Shown here in pieces: positions 34,601-46,148 of a stretch of DNA of 64,000 nt. Every line of letters begins with the position of its first letter. The stretch's first letter is position 1. The notes beneath the pieces were generated by a model that had not been told where the DNA came from, ran no database searches, and saw only the letters and a program-made list of their open reading frames with translations. Source of the stretch: Halictus rubicundus (taxonomy: Eukaryota; Arthropoda; Insecta; Hymenoptera; Halictidae); assembly GCF_050948215.1 (NCBI RefSeq), contig NC_135157.1, positions 9,610,001 to 9,674,000 on the forward strand, given 5' to 3'. Position numbers and translations under genes: made by a program.

Positions 34601-34780
34601 TTACCGGGCGATCGCCTGTGAACCAATTGGGCCAGGTGGACTCGTGTGTCGCATGATTTTTCGACTCGATAGTGTTGCTTTGTGGTCGAGCATGACGGAG
34701 GACTGCGGTGACTTGGAAAGCGGATTTGATACCGGGTAACCGAGCTGTATGGCTGCGTGTGTGTTTGTGAGTGTCTGTGG
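31700..34780. other. Non-coding DNA with one odd short frame
   Basis: Overlapping plus-strand frames of 172-174 codons (31943-32556) in different phases are Ser/Arg/Pro-rich and not credible genes. The 88-codon minus-strand frame at 32587-32853 has a natural-looking amino-acid mix and mostly unopposed reading, but no recognised domain and no close start or stop support. Direct AAAGGGCCA repeats at about 32688 and 32768 (minus sense) suggest it may be repeat-derived. The rest is mixed, with GC-rich parts at 33290-33420 and 34100-34700. Confidence 0.4.
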
Positions 34781-34782
34781 GT

Positions 34783-34836
34783 AGCGTTATTAGGAGATGA
34801 CTGCGGAGTTTATGCGTTTATGGCAGAAATGAGTAC
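34783..34836 (-). repeat. Foldback-family copy 6
   Basis: Plus-strand ACTGCGGAGTTTATGCGTTT then ATGGCAGAAATGAGTAC. Read on the minus strand, GTACTCATTTCTGCCATAAA then CGCATAAACTCCGCAGT matches copy 8 at 48684 over about 35 bp with few differences. It is one of the best left arms. Confidence 0.75.
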
Positions 34837-34839
34837 CTA

Positions 34840-36285
34840 CAGTGCTATGAGTGCCTACATTAACGGGCCTAGAAAACTGATTTAATATAAAATTGAATTC
34901 AAGCATTGTTTACAGGATATCTTAAGGTACTTCAAACAATTTTGTTTGTTTTACGTAGGAGTTTTTGAAAATTTTGATTTCTTAGAAATAGCTTAATTGT
35001 TATTCTGCCCTTTGAAACAGTCAATATTGTTTGGAGTATTTAAACATGCTTTAAGTTTAAAATTTTAAGGATTTAAAAATACCACCGTAAGACGACAGGT
35101 CTAAGCACATTATCTAATCCTCTGTCTACTGGACCCACAAAATGGCACTTTCGTCTATTATGTCGTGACACGAAACACGCGTGCGTACATAAATAATTAT
35201 TTTTTAAAATGTCACCAGAGAACGACAGGTTTAAACGCGTAGACGGGAAAAGGAAAGCGAACCAGACAATTTCACGAGGATTTTGCGAGGCGAGTGCATC
35301 GTAAAGAGACTCTGCATCGCATCGGCGCGAAGGGTGCGAAGAAGGGGCGGGACGAGAAAAAGTCAGCCGGTCTAAATTAAACAATCGCGCGTGCCAGTTC
35401 GGGCCGGTTATTTTTAGTACGCGCTGAGACGAGAATAAATCCGATGGAATCCGGCTGGTAAATTAGGAGCAATTAAAGCGGTCTCGGGAAGGGAGCGGGT
35501 CTCTCAGGCTCGTTCGCTTCGCTTTTGTCCCCAAGATTCCTGGCTGGTTTCGCGCGCGCGAGCGCGTTCGCGAGGAACGACAGATACGAGCAAACGAGAA
35601 ACGAGAGATAACTGGCGGCCGGTCGCAACGCGTTACCTAATAAACGCGGGAACGCGCGTGCGAGGTCAGAAGCGTCGTTACGACGACGTATTCCACGAAC
35701 TGACGTTCCCTGCACGATGATGTTCCCGGTCTCGTTCCATATTTTACCCTCGTTTTACGCCGTCATCGTTTATTTTAGCACGGAACTCGACCACTCATCA
35801 GGAACTCGCGCTACTTGCCGGCGAAACGGGAAGAGAACCCTCGAATTTTGACATTTAGACCGAAGGAGAACGTCTCGCGGATTTTCTAGCTCCTCGAAAT
35901 CGAAGGATGCTGTATGCCAAGAACAGTGCGTCGAAGAAATTCCAGTATACGAAAATTATAAGCGATAAGATATTTTAGACGAAAGCTATTGGGTACTTTT
36001 GTACAGAGAGTACACGATTATCGTATTCGCAATAACCTTAGAAAGCTCTATAGAGATTACAATTGACATTTTCTGTGGAATTGTATTTTCAATCACACAT
36101 TCTTGAAGGTGAGACCAAGACGTTTTTAATACACTGAAATACTTTTGTTCTTTACTTATGTTTCATCGATTCCCAGTACAACAATTCCAATTTTCTGAAA
36201 ATCTATGGAAATCCGCGTTCCGAGCGCCGATGCCGATAGTATCGAATTCATTCGCAGTCGATATGCAGCCGAAAATAATTTATAG
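34840..36285. other. Unique non-coding DNA
   Basis: AT-rich to 35090, GC-richer at 35220-35850, AT-rich from 35890 to 36180. The 103-codon frame at 35073-35384 (minus) resembles nothing known. CpG is frequent at 35540-35660. Confidence 0.5.
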
Positions 36286-36290
36286 CACAC

Positions 36291-36600
36291 CGATAGCACA
36301 CTTTGATTCGACTATAATTCGCGACCGGAATTCATATGCTATTAACGTGTTCTTTGACCTGCAATCGGCTCTATCCCGCGTGATACAGATGATAGCAAAG
36401 CAGTCGTGATGCATATGCAATCCATAAGGATGCTATAGCCCCCGCGATGCGTTCATATTCGATGAAGCCGGTAGGGCTGAAATTCATTTATGCCCGTGTC
36501 TGCTCCGGTGTAGCATCGCTCCGTTTATAATTCAGGATGATACTATAGGTGGAATTTATTTGCTATTAACGATCGTAGCTCCAGCACCTTCATAGCATAT
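36291..36600. repeat. Cluster of TAGCA/TGCTA motifs
   Basis: TAGCA or its reverse complement occurs at about 36292, 36304, 36337, 36393, 36431, 36511, 36561 and 36593. That is eight in about 305 bp, where fewer than one would be expected in random sequence of even composition. Two occurrences share longer context (ATATGCTATTAACG and TTTGCTATTAACG), so a decayed duplication and a binding-site cluster are both possible. Confidence 0.5.
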
Positions 36601-36792
36601 GATGCCTCTATTTCATTTATAATCGATAACAGCGGCGCAGATCTAATTCGCGGCAATCTCTGCCTTCGATGTGGAGCGATTTCGGTGCTGAAAAATTAAA
36701 AAAAAAGAACGGTCCTTGTTGATTCGCTTCCCAATCCGTCAAACTCCCCTTTCGAAATTTTCATTCGACACACTTTAGGTGGAAACGATTTT

Positions 36793-37175
36793 ATTCCTTG
36801 AAATACGTAGTATACTTGAAGCTAAAATTGTACACACGATAAGCACAAACATCGTAAATGTATTTACGATAGACGCAAATTGAATAATTATTGATTTCCT
36901 TTCTAATTTTCCGGTATACATCATGCCTATCTTTACTCTAGATCTATTTAATTCCTGGAATTACGTCACTCGTGTGTTTACCTCCATTTTCATTCTAGAC
37001 ATTTAAAGTTAAAACTCTATTTCTATGCCGTACATTTAAAATTAAAATGAATTTGTTCGTTTCTAATTCCTCGATCTACGTCGCACTTATTCCCGCCTCA
37101 ATTGTTATTCTGGCTACTGAAGGTTAAAATCGAACATACGATAAACACAAATATCCTTTAAAATAATGTATCCAC
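36793..37175 (+). repeat. Decayed tandem array, about three units
   Basis: ATTCCTTGAAATACG (36793), ATTCCTGGAATTACG (36951) and ATTCCTCGATCTACG (37065) start units that later carry TGAAGCTAAAA/TTAAAGTTAAAA/TGAAGGTTAAAA. In the first and third an ACGATAA(G/A)CACAAA stretch follows. Periods are about 158 and 114 bp. Old and strongly diverged. Confidence 0.6.
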
Positions 37176-37179
37176 GATT

Positions 37180-38140
37180 GTGTAAAGTACTATAGCGCGT
37201 TAAACCGTGCGAAACGTTTCGACTGAACATGATTGGAGAACGAAAGTTGAACCAGTTGTTTCAAATAGACACTAAAATTTGTTGAAAAGCTGTGTTTATT
37301 TTAGAAACGGTTAGATTATTAGTACACCGGGAATATGAATGAACGAGGAAAGCGAGGAACAAGGAAAACAATTATAAAACCGGGGATATCTAATCGTAAC
37401 TCTCTCACCACTACAATGATTACGCTTATCGCGGTGCCGCGATTGCTATTTCGATCGCGAACTTGTCAGCGGATTTCTAGGTCGACATTTTTCTACTTTG
37501 TTCCGCTTCTGTTTTTGTTATTCTCTTCAACTTCGCACGATACCGTGAACTTGACACACATCCTGGAAATGAAGATTACCAGCCGATAACCCGCCGCTAG
37601 TGGTCGCGTGATAATGAACGAGCATGATCGAGCCCCGAAGCGCTGTGTGACCGTCGCGTCGCGTCGTTATCGTGCAAAAAAATGGCGCGTCGGGTCATCG
37701 TTGTCTTTCAGGAAGAGTCAACTGTTTATCTGGCTGCGGTCTCTAATGAATCGAACGGGTTACGCAATCCGCATCTTTCCGGTGAAAATATTATTGTAGC
37801 AGGAAATGAGTCGAATAATATTTTCGTGGTCTCGCGTTCGATAACATTACTGATTTGTTTGTTGAACTGTGAGTTAATCGGTATGAAAACAGCGACGCAA
37901 TGCTGCTTCTGTCAGCAGCCTTTTTTCCGTGAATCATTTCTTTACGAAGCATGTTTACCGAGATATTGACATTTTATATTTCTCAGAGTATTAATCGCAA
38001 GCGTGTTCATAGATGGCGCGACTTTACCTCATTAAGGCTATTTCCAACAGAAAATTTGCATAACCCCAGAAGAGTTGATTAGATACCGTCGCCACGATTA
38101 AAACATTCATTCGGAAAAGAAAAATAGTCGCCGAATAATT
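37180..38140. other. Unique non-coding DNA
   Basis: Mixed composition. The 95-codon frame at 37682-37969 contains a few Cys (CCFCQQPFF) but overlaps a 63-codon frame and matches no family. No repeats before 38143. Confidence 0.45.
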
Positions 38141-38142
38141 AT

Positions 38143-38172
38143 TAGGTTGTTCCAAAAATGTCTTTCGCGTTT
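38143..38172 (+). mobile_element. Solitary mariner-like terminal repeat
   Basis: TTAGGTTGTTCCAAAAATG followed by TCTTTCGCG resembles terminal inverted repeats of insect mariner elements (TTAGGTTG followed by an AAAA-rich part), and TA dinucleotides lie just before it. No inverted partner or transposase frame is found in the next 3 kb, so it is a relic or solitary end. The resemblance is from memory of the family. Confidence 0.45.
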
Positions 38173-38179
38173 AGTGCCG

Positions 38180-39500
38180 TGGGTAAGTAAGAGGAAGCTT
38201 AGGAAGCAATAAAACAGCGAACGATCGCGTCGGAGGAACACGCTTGCGTTGGCTCACGACGTAAGGTGAGTACATCGGGACTGAAACTTTCGGGACAATA
38301 CTATTTAAAGCTCCGATAACGGGGATAATTTACTTGAAGAGGGCGCTAAAATAAAGGGGACCGTGAAATGAGGGGTGTAAGGTCGGGGAACCCACGTGGC
38401 GCGTAGCGAACGATCTACGAAGAAAAAAAAGCTCGACAGCCTGGTAAATATTAATGTGACACGGCCACTGGATACGATTCGCGATCAAGACCGCCTACAC
38501 AAAGGTTTCCGTTATCACGGGGACTTTTCTCGGACGGTATCGGCCCGTAGGATCTACCCTTGCCTTTGTTTCGCCGTGGTAAACACGCATATTTTACGGG
38601 ACATTCTGCTCGATTCCACAATTCTAACGGCTCGGCCTATTAACCCGGGGGAAGAAAGTATTCATTTCCGTGTCCACTTTCCAGCCGTCGAGTACATTCA
38701 ATTAAAACCTGCGGGCTCGGTGGTTTATCTGGCGATTCGGATCGGGCCGGTTTCTGTTTTTTTACCACCGCGCGCCGGGGTGAACGAGCGACGCTGGAAA
38801 CGGGAGAGAGAAAAGCAGAAACAAAGAAAGAAACCGGACCGAGGCGGTGTTGAAAGAATGACGGATGTAACTGCACCGGCCGCGCTGTTGGAAATACGTA
38901 ATTTTTCCGCTCTAATGAGATTCGCGCGTTTAACGGCGCGCACGCGAACGCGACACGCCGCCAGCGAGATCGCTATCGCGGCCAGCGCCACGCGAAATCG
39001 AGCGACTGTATAGCGACTGCGTTAGAGCGTCGACCAGGTGTAAGAATAGATTTCACCTGGGCTCTATGTCATGGGTGTTCGTACCGTCCTTCGTCCTCTG
39101 TTGAAAAATATTCGCGGACGTCCAACGGGCTTTCTAAATATTTCAAACGCGTGTCGCGAATGAACGATCTTCGTGCAAAATAAAAATTGTCTGCAGGGAA
39201 CTGGAGCCAGACAGTTCATTTTTACCTGAATAATTTTAACAAGTTGCTCCCTCCGCACTCCGTAGGAGTATGGTGGGGGTCCTCAGGAGTGGGAAAAGGA
39301 CTCGCATGCGACTCGCGAGTCAACGGTTGCGCAGGCCTGATCTAAATCATAAATGTTTCACAATTATATCGGTCCTCGTTCATTAAAATCAGAGGGGGCA
39401 GGCAAGAAACCTACGACTTCTTTATTAATTCAGGAAAAAGACTTCCCTGTGCAAATACAATAAATTATACTAAAGTGAGCAAAACCATTAGCCTGTTTTA
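38180..39500. other. Unique non-coding DNA, with a 205-codon frame
   Basis: A plus-strand frame at 38396-39013 stays open for 205 codons, but minus-strand frames of 78-88 codons overlap it. Its central part is a low-complexity Arg/Lys/Glu run over purine-rich DNA (38800-38840), and no domain is recognised. I treat it as chance in GC-rich DNA. The rest is unremarkable. Confidence 0.45.
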
Positions 39501-39502
39501 AA

Positions 39503-39650
39503 TGAAAATACTTGCAGATCTGATACTCGTTATCTGATAATCGCACGCGATCTCGCGGAACCGTTTCGCCCACCGTTTCCTCGAATCCGCTTTCCATAAA
39601 AATACTTTCCGTTATCTAGCAACGACACGAGATCCCCCGAAACACGTTAC
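39503..39650 (+). repeat. Two-copy tandem duplication, 82 bp
   Basis: CGTTATCTGATAATCGCACG then CGATCTCGCGGAACC (39528) recurs as CGTTATCTAGCAACGACACG then AGATCCCCCGAAAC (39610). Both are preceded by AAAATACTT-like sequence. Confidence 0.7.
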
Positions 39651-39654
39651 GTTT

Positions 39655-40930
39655 GTTATACAGGTCCGTCGGAGTCTCGATAACACGCGAATTAACTGGA
39701 CACCGATTACCATACTTTCACGGAAATAAAATCGGCGTGAATCAAGTGGCACAATGCGCATGAAATATTCATCGTCCACCCCCCGGCAAATTGATAACCC
39801 CCGGTTAAAAAGGAACGCAAAGGGAGGGTGGGAGGGAGGGGATTGAATGAAATAAAGATGACGAGGCACAAAGAAGCCCTGGCCGTTGGAAAAGAGACGC
39901 TGAACAACAGGGAACGGATTAAGGCGTCACGTGAGGGGCGTGATTTCGTTCCTGGAAATTTTATACGGATAGCCCAGGAGTGGACGTACACTGTCGATAA
40001 CGTGTAATCATGGACGACGGTTAGCATAGTGTACCAAGTGCACCGTAATGGAGGAGGCTTTGCGCGATGTCCGAGTACTATACTTCAAACGACAATTTTC
40101 TTATTGTGCGACGGTAACTGGATCCAATTTTAGAAGTTCTACGATCAAATAATTAGATCATTTTTGTGTTCGAATAGAGCAACTTGTTTTGTAACGTTTC
40201 AAGTGCATTTGACAATATGCATTCAAAATAAAAATTAATTTCACTATTTGCAAGTAAACTGTGAAATTGTGGGCGTCATGCGGCAATGATAGAGAACTTG
40301 TTAAGGAAACAGTTTGACAGAATAATATTTGGGTTATTGTTCCTAAAAAATTCAATTGCTCGAGCAAGATGGACGTATCTATAATGGCATCAGGACTACG
40401 ACTCGTTAAAAATGATTAATGGCGACGTATACATCACAATGACTGTGCAACGACGTACTATTTTTTAAGTATACCTCCGAGGAATGCAATCTTGATTCTA
40501 AATATTAGTACTGTCTCCGCTAATCGCCTCTTCTTAACTGTTTCGCAAAAAGATCTCCGCTACACACTTTTTAATCCCCCCCCCCCCACCCCTGCGTTCT
40601 TTCTACCAGGAAATGAGAAACCACGCAGATCTAATCGTCGCATCAATTAATCATCGTAGAATTATATTGCCCCGAGGTCCCACCGAAGCAATTAATGGTT
40701 ACGCCGCTTCTAATGGCGACTGTATCCACTAATGAAACGAAACGCGTTCTTTAACGACGGGCTCCATATGTGCCATTATAACTCCTTTATATGCCAAAGA
40801 AAAAATATTTTTAATCGCTTCAACGAAGTAGTAAAGCAGCTCTAAAATTTCAAAAGGACTGGTCCACTTCATTAATTACAATTAATTATACACTCTATGT
40901 ACAACGCCATCAAAAGATTGTTTACAGAGA
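39655..40930. other. Unique non-coding DNA with a poly-C tract
   Basis: Mixed to AT-rich. A run of 12 C lies at 40576-40587. Frames at 39612-40027 overlap in two phases with no family match. No other structure. Confidence 0.5.
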
Positions 40931-40935
40931 CTGTA

Positions 40936-41120
40936 TACAAGGTGGCTCAAAATAGAACGAATAACATGTTTTCAGTTAAAGCTTCATTTTCGAGAAAAAC
41001 GAGTTAGAAAGTTGAATGGCGTGTCCTTGCGTTCGGGAGAAGTAGAATTGGTCAGCCATGATCAGACGCGTCAGCTGATTCTTACTCAATGGCACGTGTG
41101 AACCGAGCTACTTTGTGCGA
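40936..41120 (+). mobile_element. Decayed TACAGGGTG-type element
   Basis: TACAAGGTGGCTCAAAATAG begins a segment that continues with a TTCATTTTCGAGAAAAACGA stretch, then a GTCAGCTGATTCTTACTC stretch with GTGTGAACCGAG. This order of landmarks is reminiscent of dispersed non-autonomous repeats common in hymenopteran genomes. No inverted end or coding frame was found. The family resemblance is from memory. Confidence 0.4.
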
Positions 41121-41124
41121 TCTT

Positions 41125-41450
41125 TTGGGGGACGATTGTGGGTCAGTCAACAACGTGTTAAACTATTCTATTGTCCAAAATTATTCTATTGTCCAAGGCA
41201 TCTCATCACAATCATCTGAGCCACGCGGAATCGTCTGCACGCTCGCCGAGCCGCATAACAAATGATTTTTCGCGTCGCGCCTCGTCGGCCGGTATTTAGA
41301 AGTAGTCGTTCGCGGTTATTTAAAACCGCCGCCTCTTCCGAGGCCGTCTCTGTCGGGCGTTGTCGGTCTCCGTCGGTCTGGTTGCGTAACCGTGCGACGC
41401 CCGCGGCCGGCAGCCCGGCCAGGCATGAATGAGTGACTCACGCGGGCCCG
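41125..41450. other. Unique non-coding DNA
   Basis: ATTCTATTGTCCAA occurs twice within 41163-41200. The remainder is GC-rich, CpG-rich sequence leading into the alternating tract. Confidence 0.45.
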
Positions 41451-41453
41451 GCT

Positions 41454-41506
41454 CGCGTGTGTGCGTGTGCGCGCGCGTGTGTGCCCGCGTGTGCCCGCGT
41501 GCGTAC
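41454..41506. repeat. Alternating TG/CG tract, Z-DNA-prone
   Basis: Alternating purine-pyrimidine sequence (CGCGTGTGTGCGTGTGCGCG), then GTGTGCCCGC repeated twice and GTGCGTACG. Such tracts favour Z-DNA. Six overlapping open frames of 82-104 codons across it are artefacts. Confidence 0.85.
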
Positions 41507-41509
41507 GCT

Positions 41510-41895
41510 CCGGAGCTCCCACGTGCACACCGCGCGCGACAAGAGACCGTACGAGCGCCCAAGCCCATTTTTCGCTGCCATCCTCCGGCGAGAACGCGCG
41601 CGCGCCTACGTGGGCGGCCTCGTTATTCACAAGCCCCGGGAAATTTATTCGATCCTCTTTCCCTGTTTACAATCGCCATTGGCTAATGACCCCGGCCGCT
41701 CCGGCAACCACGCACTAAAAATAATAACGCGTGGGCGAGCCGATTAGGTGCGGGACTTTTGTCCTGCCGACCCGCCGTTCGTTTTCTACAGTGGCGTTTG
41801 TTCCTGCTTTGTCTGGATCAGGGAAGTAATTTTGAAATTTTTTGAAAAATCGAGACGGTCATCGAATTGTGGGATTTTCTTCTTGTATGATCTGC
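41510..41895. other. Unique non-coding DNA
   Basis: GC-rich to about 41720, then AT-rich into the next repeat. Nothing recognised. Confidence 0.45.
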
Positions 41896-41899
41896 AAGA

Positions 41900-42175
41900 A
41901 GATTGTGGACCTTATGGAAGTACTGCGGGGACCACAAAAGATTGTGGGACCAAGGAATACATTTTTTGGACTATGACAATTTTGTGGAACCTTGGACTTA
42001 CGACAAAATTGTTGAGATACAGGGAAGATTGTATAATCAACAGGAAAATTGTGGACCACGTGGAAGTATTGTGAGGACCACAAAAAATTGTGGGACCATG
42101 GAATGCATTTTCTGGGGCTAAGAAAAAATCATAGGGTCAAGCAGTGAAGTTTAGTAACTACGACAAAATTGTCGA
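41900..42175 (+). repeat. Two-level tandem repeat, units of about 146-160 bp
   Basis: GATTGTGGACCTTATGGAAG (41901) recurs as AATTGTGGACCACGTGGAAG (42047). Then come GGGGACCACAAAA/GAGGACCACAAAA, ATTGTGGGACCA, GGAATRCATTTT and finally ACGACAAAATTGT (42000, 42160), all in the same order. Inside each copy a shorter 25-40 bp unit built on ATTGTGGGACC also repeats, so the array has nested periodicity. Frames of 62-108 codons across it are by-products. Confidence 0.85.
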
Positions 42176-42179
42176 CTCT

Positions 42180-45005
42180 ATTAGTTTGATCATGAAACGG
42201 TAGCGTAATGTGGTGGATGAATGGGTGTGGCGAATATACGATAGTATCCATGTCCCCCCGACCACCATGACGTTCCAGAAAGGCTTGTCTCTCCGGCAAA
42301 TATTGGTAACAACGGGCGTCCGTTTCACGAATTTCGCGTTGTTCACTCTATCGACGGCATTCTGTAAGGTAATAGCTGTTATTACGCGTGCACTTCAGCA
42401 CCATCTAGCTGAAGTGTCCGACCATTACTAGATAATTCCACTTGTGGCGAAGCTTATGAACGTGTTATGCTGTTATTTAATGCGAACAATAATTTCAGAT
42501 GAACTGACTCGAATGCGAATAGGGTGCTACCACCGCCTGGATTCTATAAGTAGAAACGCCCTGCGATGATCAGACAATTCTGTGAAATCAAGTCTCCACG
42601 TCTCCTTATCTTTCAAATATTTATCACACCATGCTAAAATTTGTATACGATGTATATTTTTAATAATTGCTATATTAATTCGTATACTACCTTTTTATTT
42701 TAAAAAATGGGTAATTTATTTAATACAATTTATTTTAGTTTAGGGAGTCTTATACATCTTACACATTTTTTTATTTCGCATTCATATAAGTAACAATCTG
42801 TACTATTAAAGGATTTTTAAGCAACCATCCTAAATCCGATTTTAAGTGAAAACAGGAGCGGTTAACAATCAGAATGCAGAAGCTATGCATATAATTTCTG
42901 CGAGAGGCCTGCGGCGCATCTTGTATCGCGAAATTTTACTGCATTCGCAGCCATAACCGTCTGCAGGGGTCTTCGACGTGAAACGCAGGCGTATTTTCCG
43001 TCAAAACTAGCCTCGCGAGGGCCGCGTAAAATATTATCTCGAGCACGGGCGAAAATTCACCATGCAAATATACCGACAACAACAAACAGAATAAGAAGAA
43101 AAACGTCCGGGTAGGAGGGAAACAGGAAACGAAAAGAACGAGCGATTTACGAGGCCGACTGATAAAACGGTTTCACGCACGTAACCGAGAGTTTCCGGCG
43201 GCGCTCGCTCGCCTAATCGAGTTTCCTCTTACGCAAAAGCGCGTTTTCTTCTCACCAGGTCACTCCAGATATGATTGAAAGCGGGACGCGGCCATTCATT
43301 TATCGCGAGCCGAACTACACGGCGAAGTTAATGGCCATCGCTCGAGACCTCTTCCATTTTATTTTTTCTCTTCTCTCTCTCCTCTCGCACGGTGTATTAA
43401 AATTGATAAATGCGACGGTTGCCTGATCCTTCGAGCGTGGCCAGGTGTAATTGATTGTTTTGCGTACGGCAACTCACTTCGAGGTAGATTACGGGAAGGT
43501 CCGTTCCGACGGAGGACGCGCGGACTCCATTTCGTACGATGAATGGACCGGGTAATGTGCTGGGCTTCGTTTGCAGAACTAAGGGGGAATATTATACCGT
43601 TTGTGGACCCTTCAGATTCATGTCTGAATGATCCTTGAACAGATCCCGGCAAAAATGATTTAAAGCTTGATGCAGTGTGCCGTGGTTCGAGGTATATTTC
43701 ATTATAAAGATTCTTAATCGAGGCATTGAATTCTGAAGTTCTGCAGAAAGTGTTTTATTTTCAGACATCGCTCGAATGATTTAGACTTAATGCTTTATCA
43801 ACATGATCAAATTGAAAAAATAAATACAGTACATACAAGACGACTAAATAAAATATTTCTCGTGGAAATAATTTTCAGTAAATAGAAGCATAATTAAAAG
43901 TGTGAATTTTAAAATTGATTTTTATCATGTAAAGTTGTCTCTAGTAATTTGTTCATCTTATGCACTCTAAATATTATAATGGACAGTTATGGACATTATA
44001 AAGATGCATTCGTGGAGTATCATTTGATAAATTTATTTCTTTAGACACATATCAATTCGAATTGTCGAATAAGTGATTGGGTTTGCTAGAATTGTGTGTG
44101 GCAGTCATTTGTAGCGGCCATTTCGTGTAGGCCGGCATTTTCTAGAAGGCATTAGTATGCGGTTGCTGTTTCCGGAACAATGGCGGCTCGCGTTTCACGC
44201 GATTATCCTCTATTTATGACGCAACCGAACGGTCGAAAAGCCACAGGGTTTCACGAGCCGATCTCTTTTCGCGGCCGACCGAGATAGAGAGGTATTAACG
44301 GCGTTTACACGAACGGTTGAGTCATGCCCCCATCGTCGCGGATAAACCACTTTCTAAATGCATCGGCGACGAGACCGTAAACGGCCCTACAATGGCTCTA
44401 TCCGCGGCGAGACACGGTGTCCCGAGCGTGACGCTCCGATTTCTAGCGAGAAAACCGGCCGACGACCCGGCATTCCCTTCTGTTTGTTTGTTTTCATTCG
44501 AGTTTATTGACTCCTCCACTGGCGAACTCCTCGCAGCACTCGCGAATCCTCTGTCCGCCATGTTGCGCTCCTCCAATTAACACTGTTAGAAATACATTAA
44601 TCTATTTGCTTCGAACTCCTGTACACTCTTGCCGATTTTAGGGTGCAATAGACATTTTATTGCGAAATAATTACTGGAGCTAGATAGTTGACATTTTTAC
44701 CATTATTAGTAACGCTTCCATGCTATATTTGTGGCAACTTGTTTTTAATTTAGGATGAAAGCTGCACGATGGATTAATGAATGAATCCGTCGAGACGTTG
44801 ACGAACATCATCAACTGATTTAAAGTGTTTGTTAAATGCTGCTATTGGTAATTGGATGGAATTGTGTGTGAGATGCATAAGCAGTATGAAGTTGATTTTT
44901 CCAGCAAATTCTAAAAAATTAAAGTTGTGTATTTAATAAATTATTAAAGCAAACTGTTGCGATAAAGCAAGTGCTGTGGCACTGAACTTTCTACGCAAGT
45001 ATCGC
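42180..45005. other. Unique non-coding DNA, largely AT-rich
   Basis: AT-rich at 42590-42830, 43680-44100 and 44580-45000; GC-richer at 42900-43660 and 44170-44570. An octamer-like ATGCAAAT lies near 43062. Frames do not exceed 97 codons. No repeat or RNA gene recognised. Confidence 0.5.
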
Positions 45006-45008
45006 CAT

Positions 45009-45137
45009 TGGTCAAATAACCGGTTACAAATTTTTTTAATTCCCACTTATTGAAACTACAAAGTTGTTTTTGTGGGAAATGATTGAATTAATACAAATAC
45101 AGAATAAATGTAATCTTGTTATTTTTAGATGACGGTA
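45009..45137 (+). repeat. Dispersed repeat, copy B (partner at 19751)
   Basis: It has the same landmarks in the same order as copy A (CAAATAACCGGTT, CACTTATTGAAACTACAAAG, a GGGAAATGATTGAATTAAT stretch, GAATAAATGTAATCTTGT, GACGGTAC). It lacks a 35-40 bp block present in copy A. The copies are about 25 kb apart in the same orientation. Confidence 0.65.
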
Positions 45138-45139
45138 CG

Positions 45140-46145
45140 TACTAATCGCTTTCAACGCACAGTAGGTTTAGTATAGGTACACTTCCATTGGCTATTTAAA
45201 GAGAAATTTATTTAATTGAAACGTATAATAAATTGATGCTTCAGTATGCAGAATAAACCGGGCGATCGGTAAATTGGAAGCATGATTGTCACCGTTTCCA
45301 ATTTCGAACCATTCGATTTTCGTTCAATCGATTATTGGATTTTGCGTTTGCAAAAATACTTTGTTGGGCTTGGAATCAGTTTAAAATGGAAATAGGATAT
45401 GGTACATTAACTTTTTAATAGGACATTTTATTTTTGCATTTTACAATTCAGCCAAAAACGGAGTGATCGTTTACAAAAATAGAAACCTCGAAGCTCAATA
45501 ATAACGAATGTTCAACAAGAAATAACAAGCCCAGGGCACCATATTAAAAAAAAAATCGTTAAACAACGTCACCCTCCACCTCGTTGCCAGTCTAATCCCA
45601 CTTTGCGAAAATGAAAAAAAAAATAGAACGGAAAAAACACAATCCTCCGGCAGACAAAAAACAGCGTCAGACGCAACATTAAAAATCCATCAGGAGCTTG
45701 ACAAGCGTGGTGTCGGGTTACGGATCAACAGGTCGGGAACCAAGCCGAGGCAAACAAAACGCGATGTTACAATTTTAACGTGTCCCGCCCAAACCGTGTC
45801 CATTATTCTCCGTCCGTCTGTCAGGGTAAACATCGACGTTTATAAATTCGCGAAAGAAAATCCACCCACACTCCGGTACAAGAACAGAGATATACAAGAA
45901 ACGAACTGGAACCGTGTCTCGATCTGAAAGACATCGGCGATCGATAAATCAAACGGTCGCTAAAATACTACCTTTCGAACAAAGCAAGCATGCGATCGAT
46001 CCAACTGTACGCACATGAATCAACGATACATTCATTGTAGCAATTCTGATGTTAAAGCTCAATTATTACACGTGATTCAATCTTATTTTTACGTTTTCTC
46101 AAACGCTACGCTTAATAGTGAAAGTATGCAATTATTGGTGCAACG
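45140..46145. other. AT-rich non-coding DNA
   Basis: AT-rich with A-runs near 45547 and 45614. TTCCATTGGCTATTTAAAG near 45182 faintly echoes the start of copy B (CGCCATTGGTCAAATAA, near 45003), a possible older duplication about 180 bp apart. No gene. Confidence 0.45.
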
Positions 46146-46148
46146 ACA

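Noticed and set aside
38396..39013. 205-codon plus-strand frame as a gene
   Set aside because: Opposite-strand frames overlap it, the middle is low-complexity Arg/Lys/Glu over purine-rich DNA, and no domain is recognisable.
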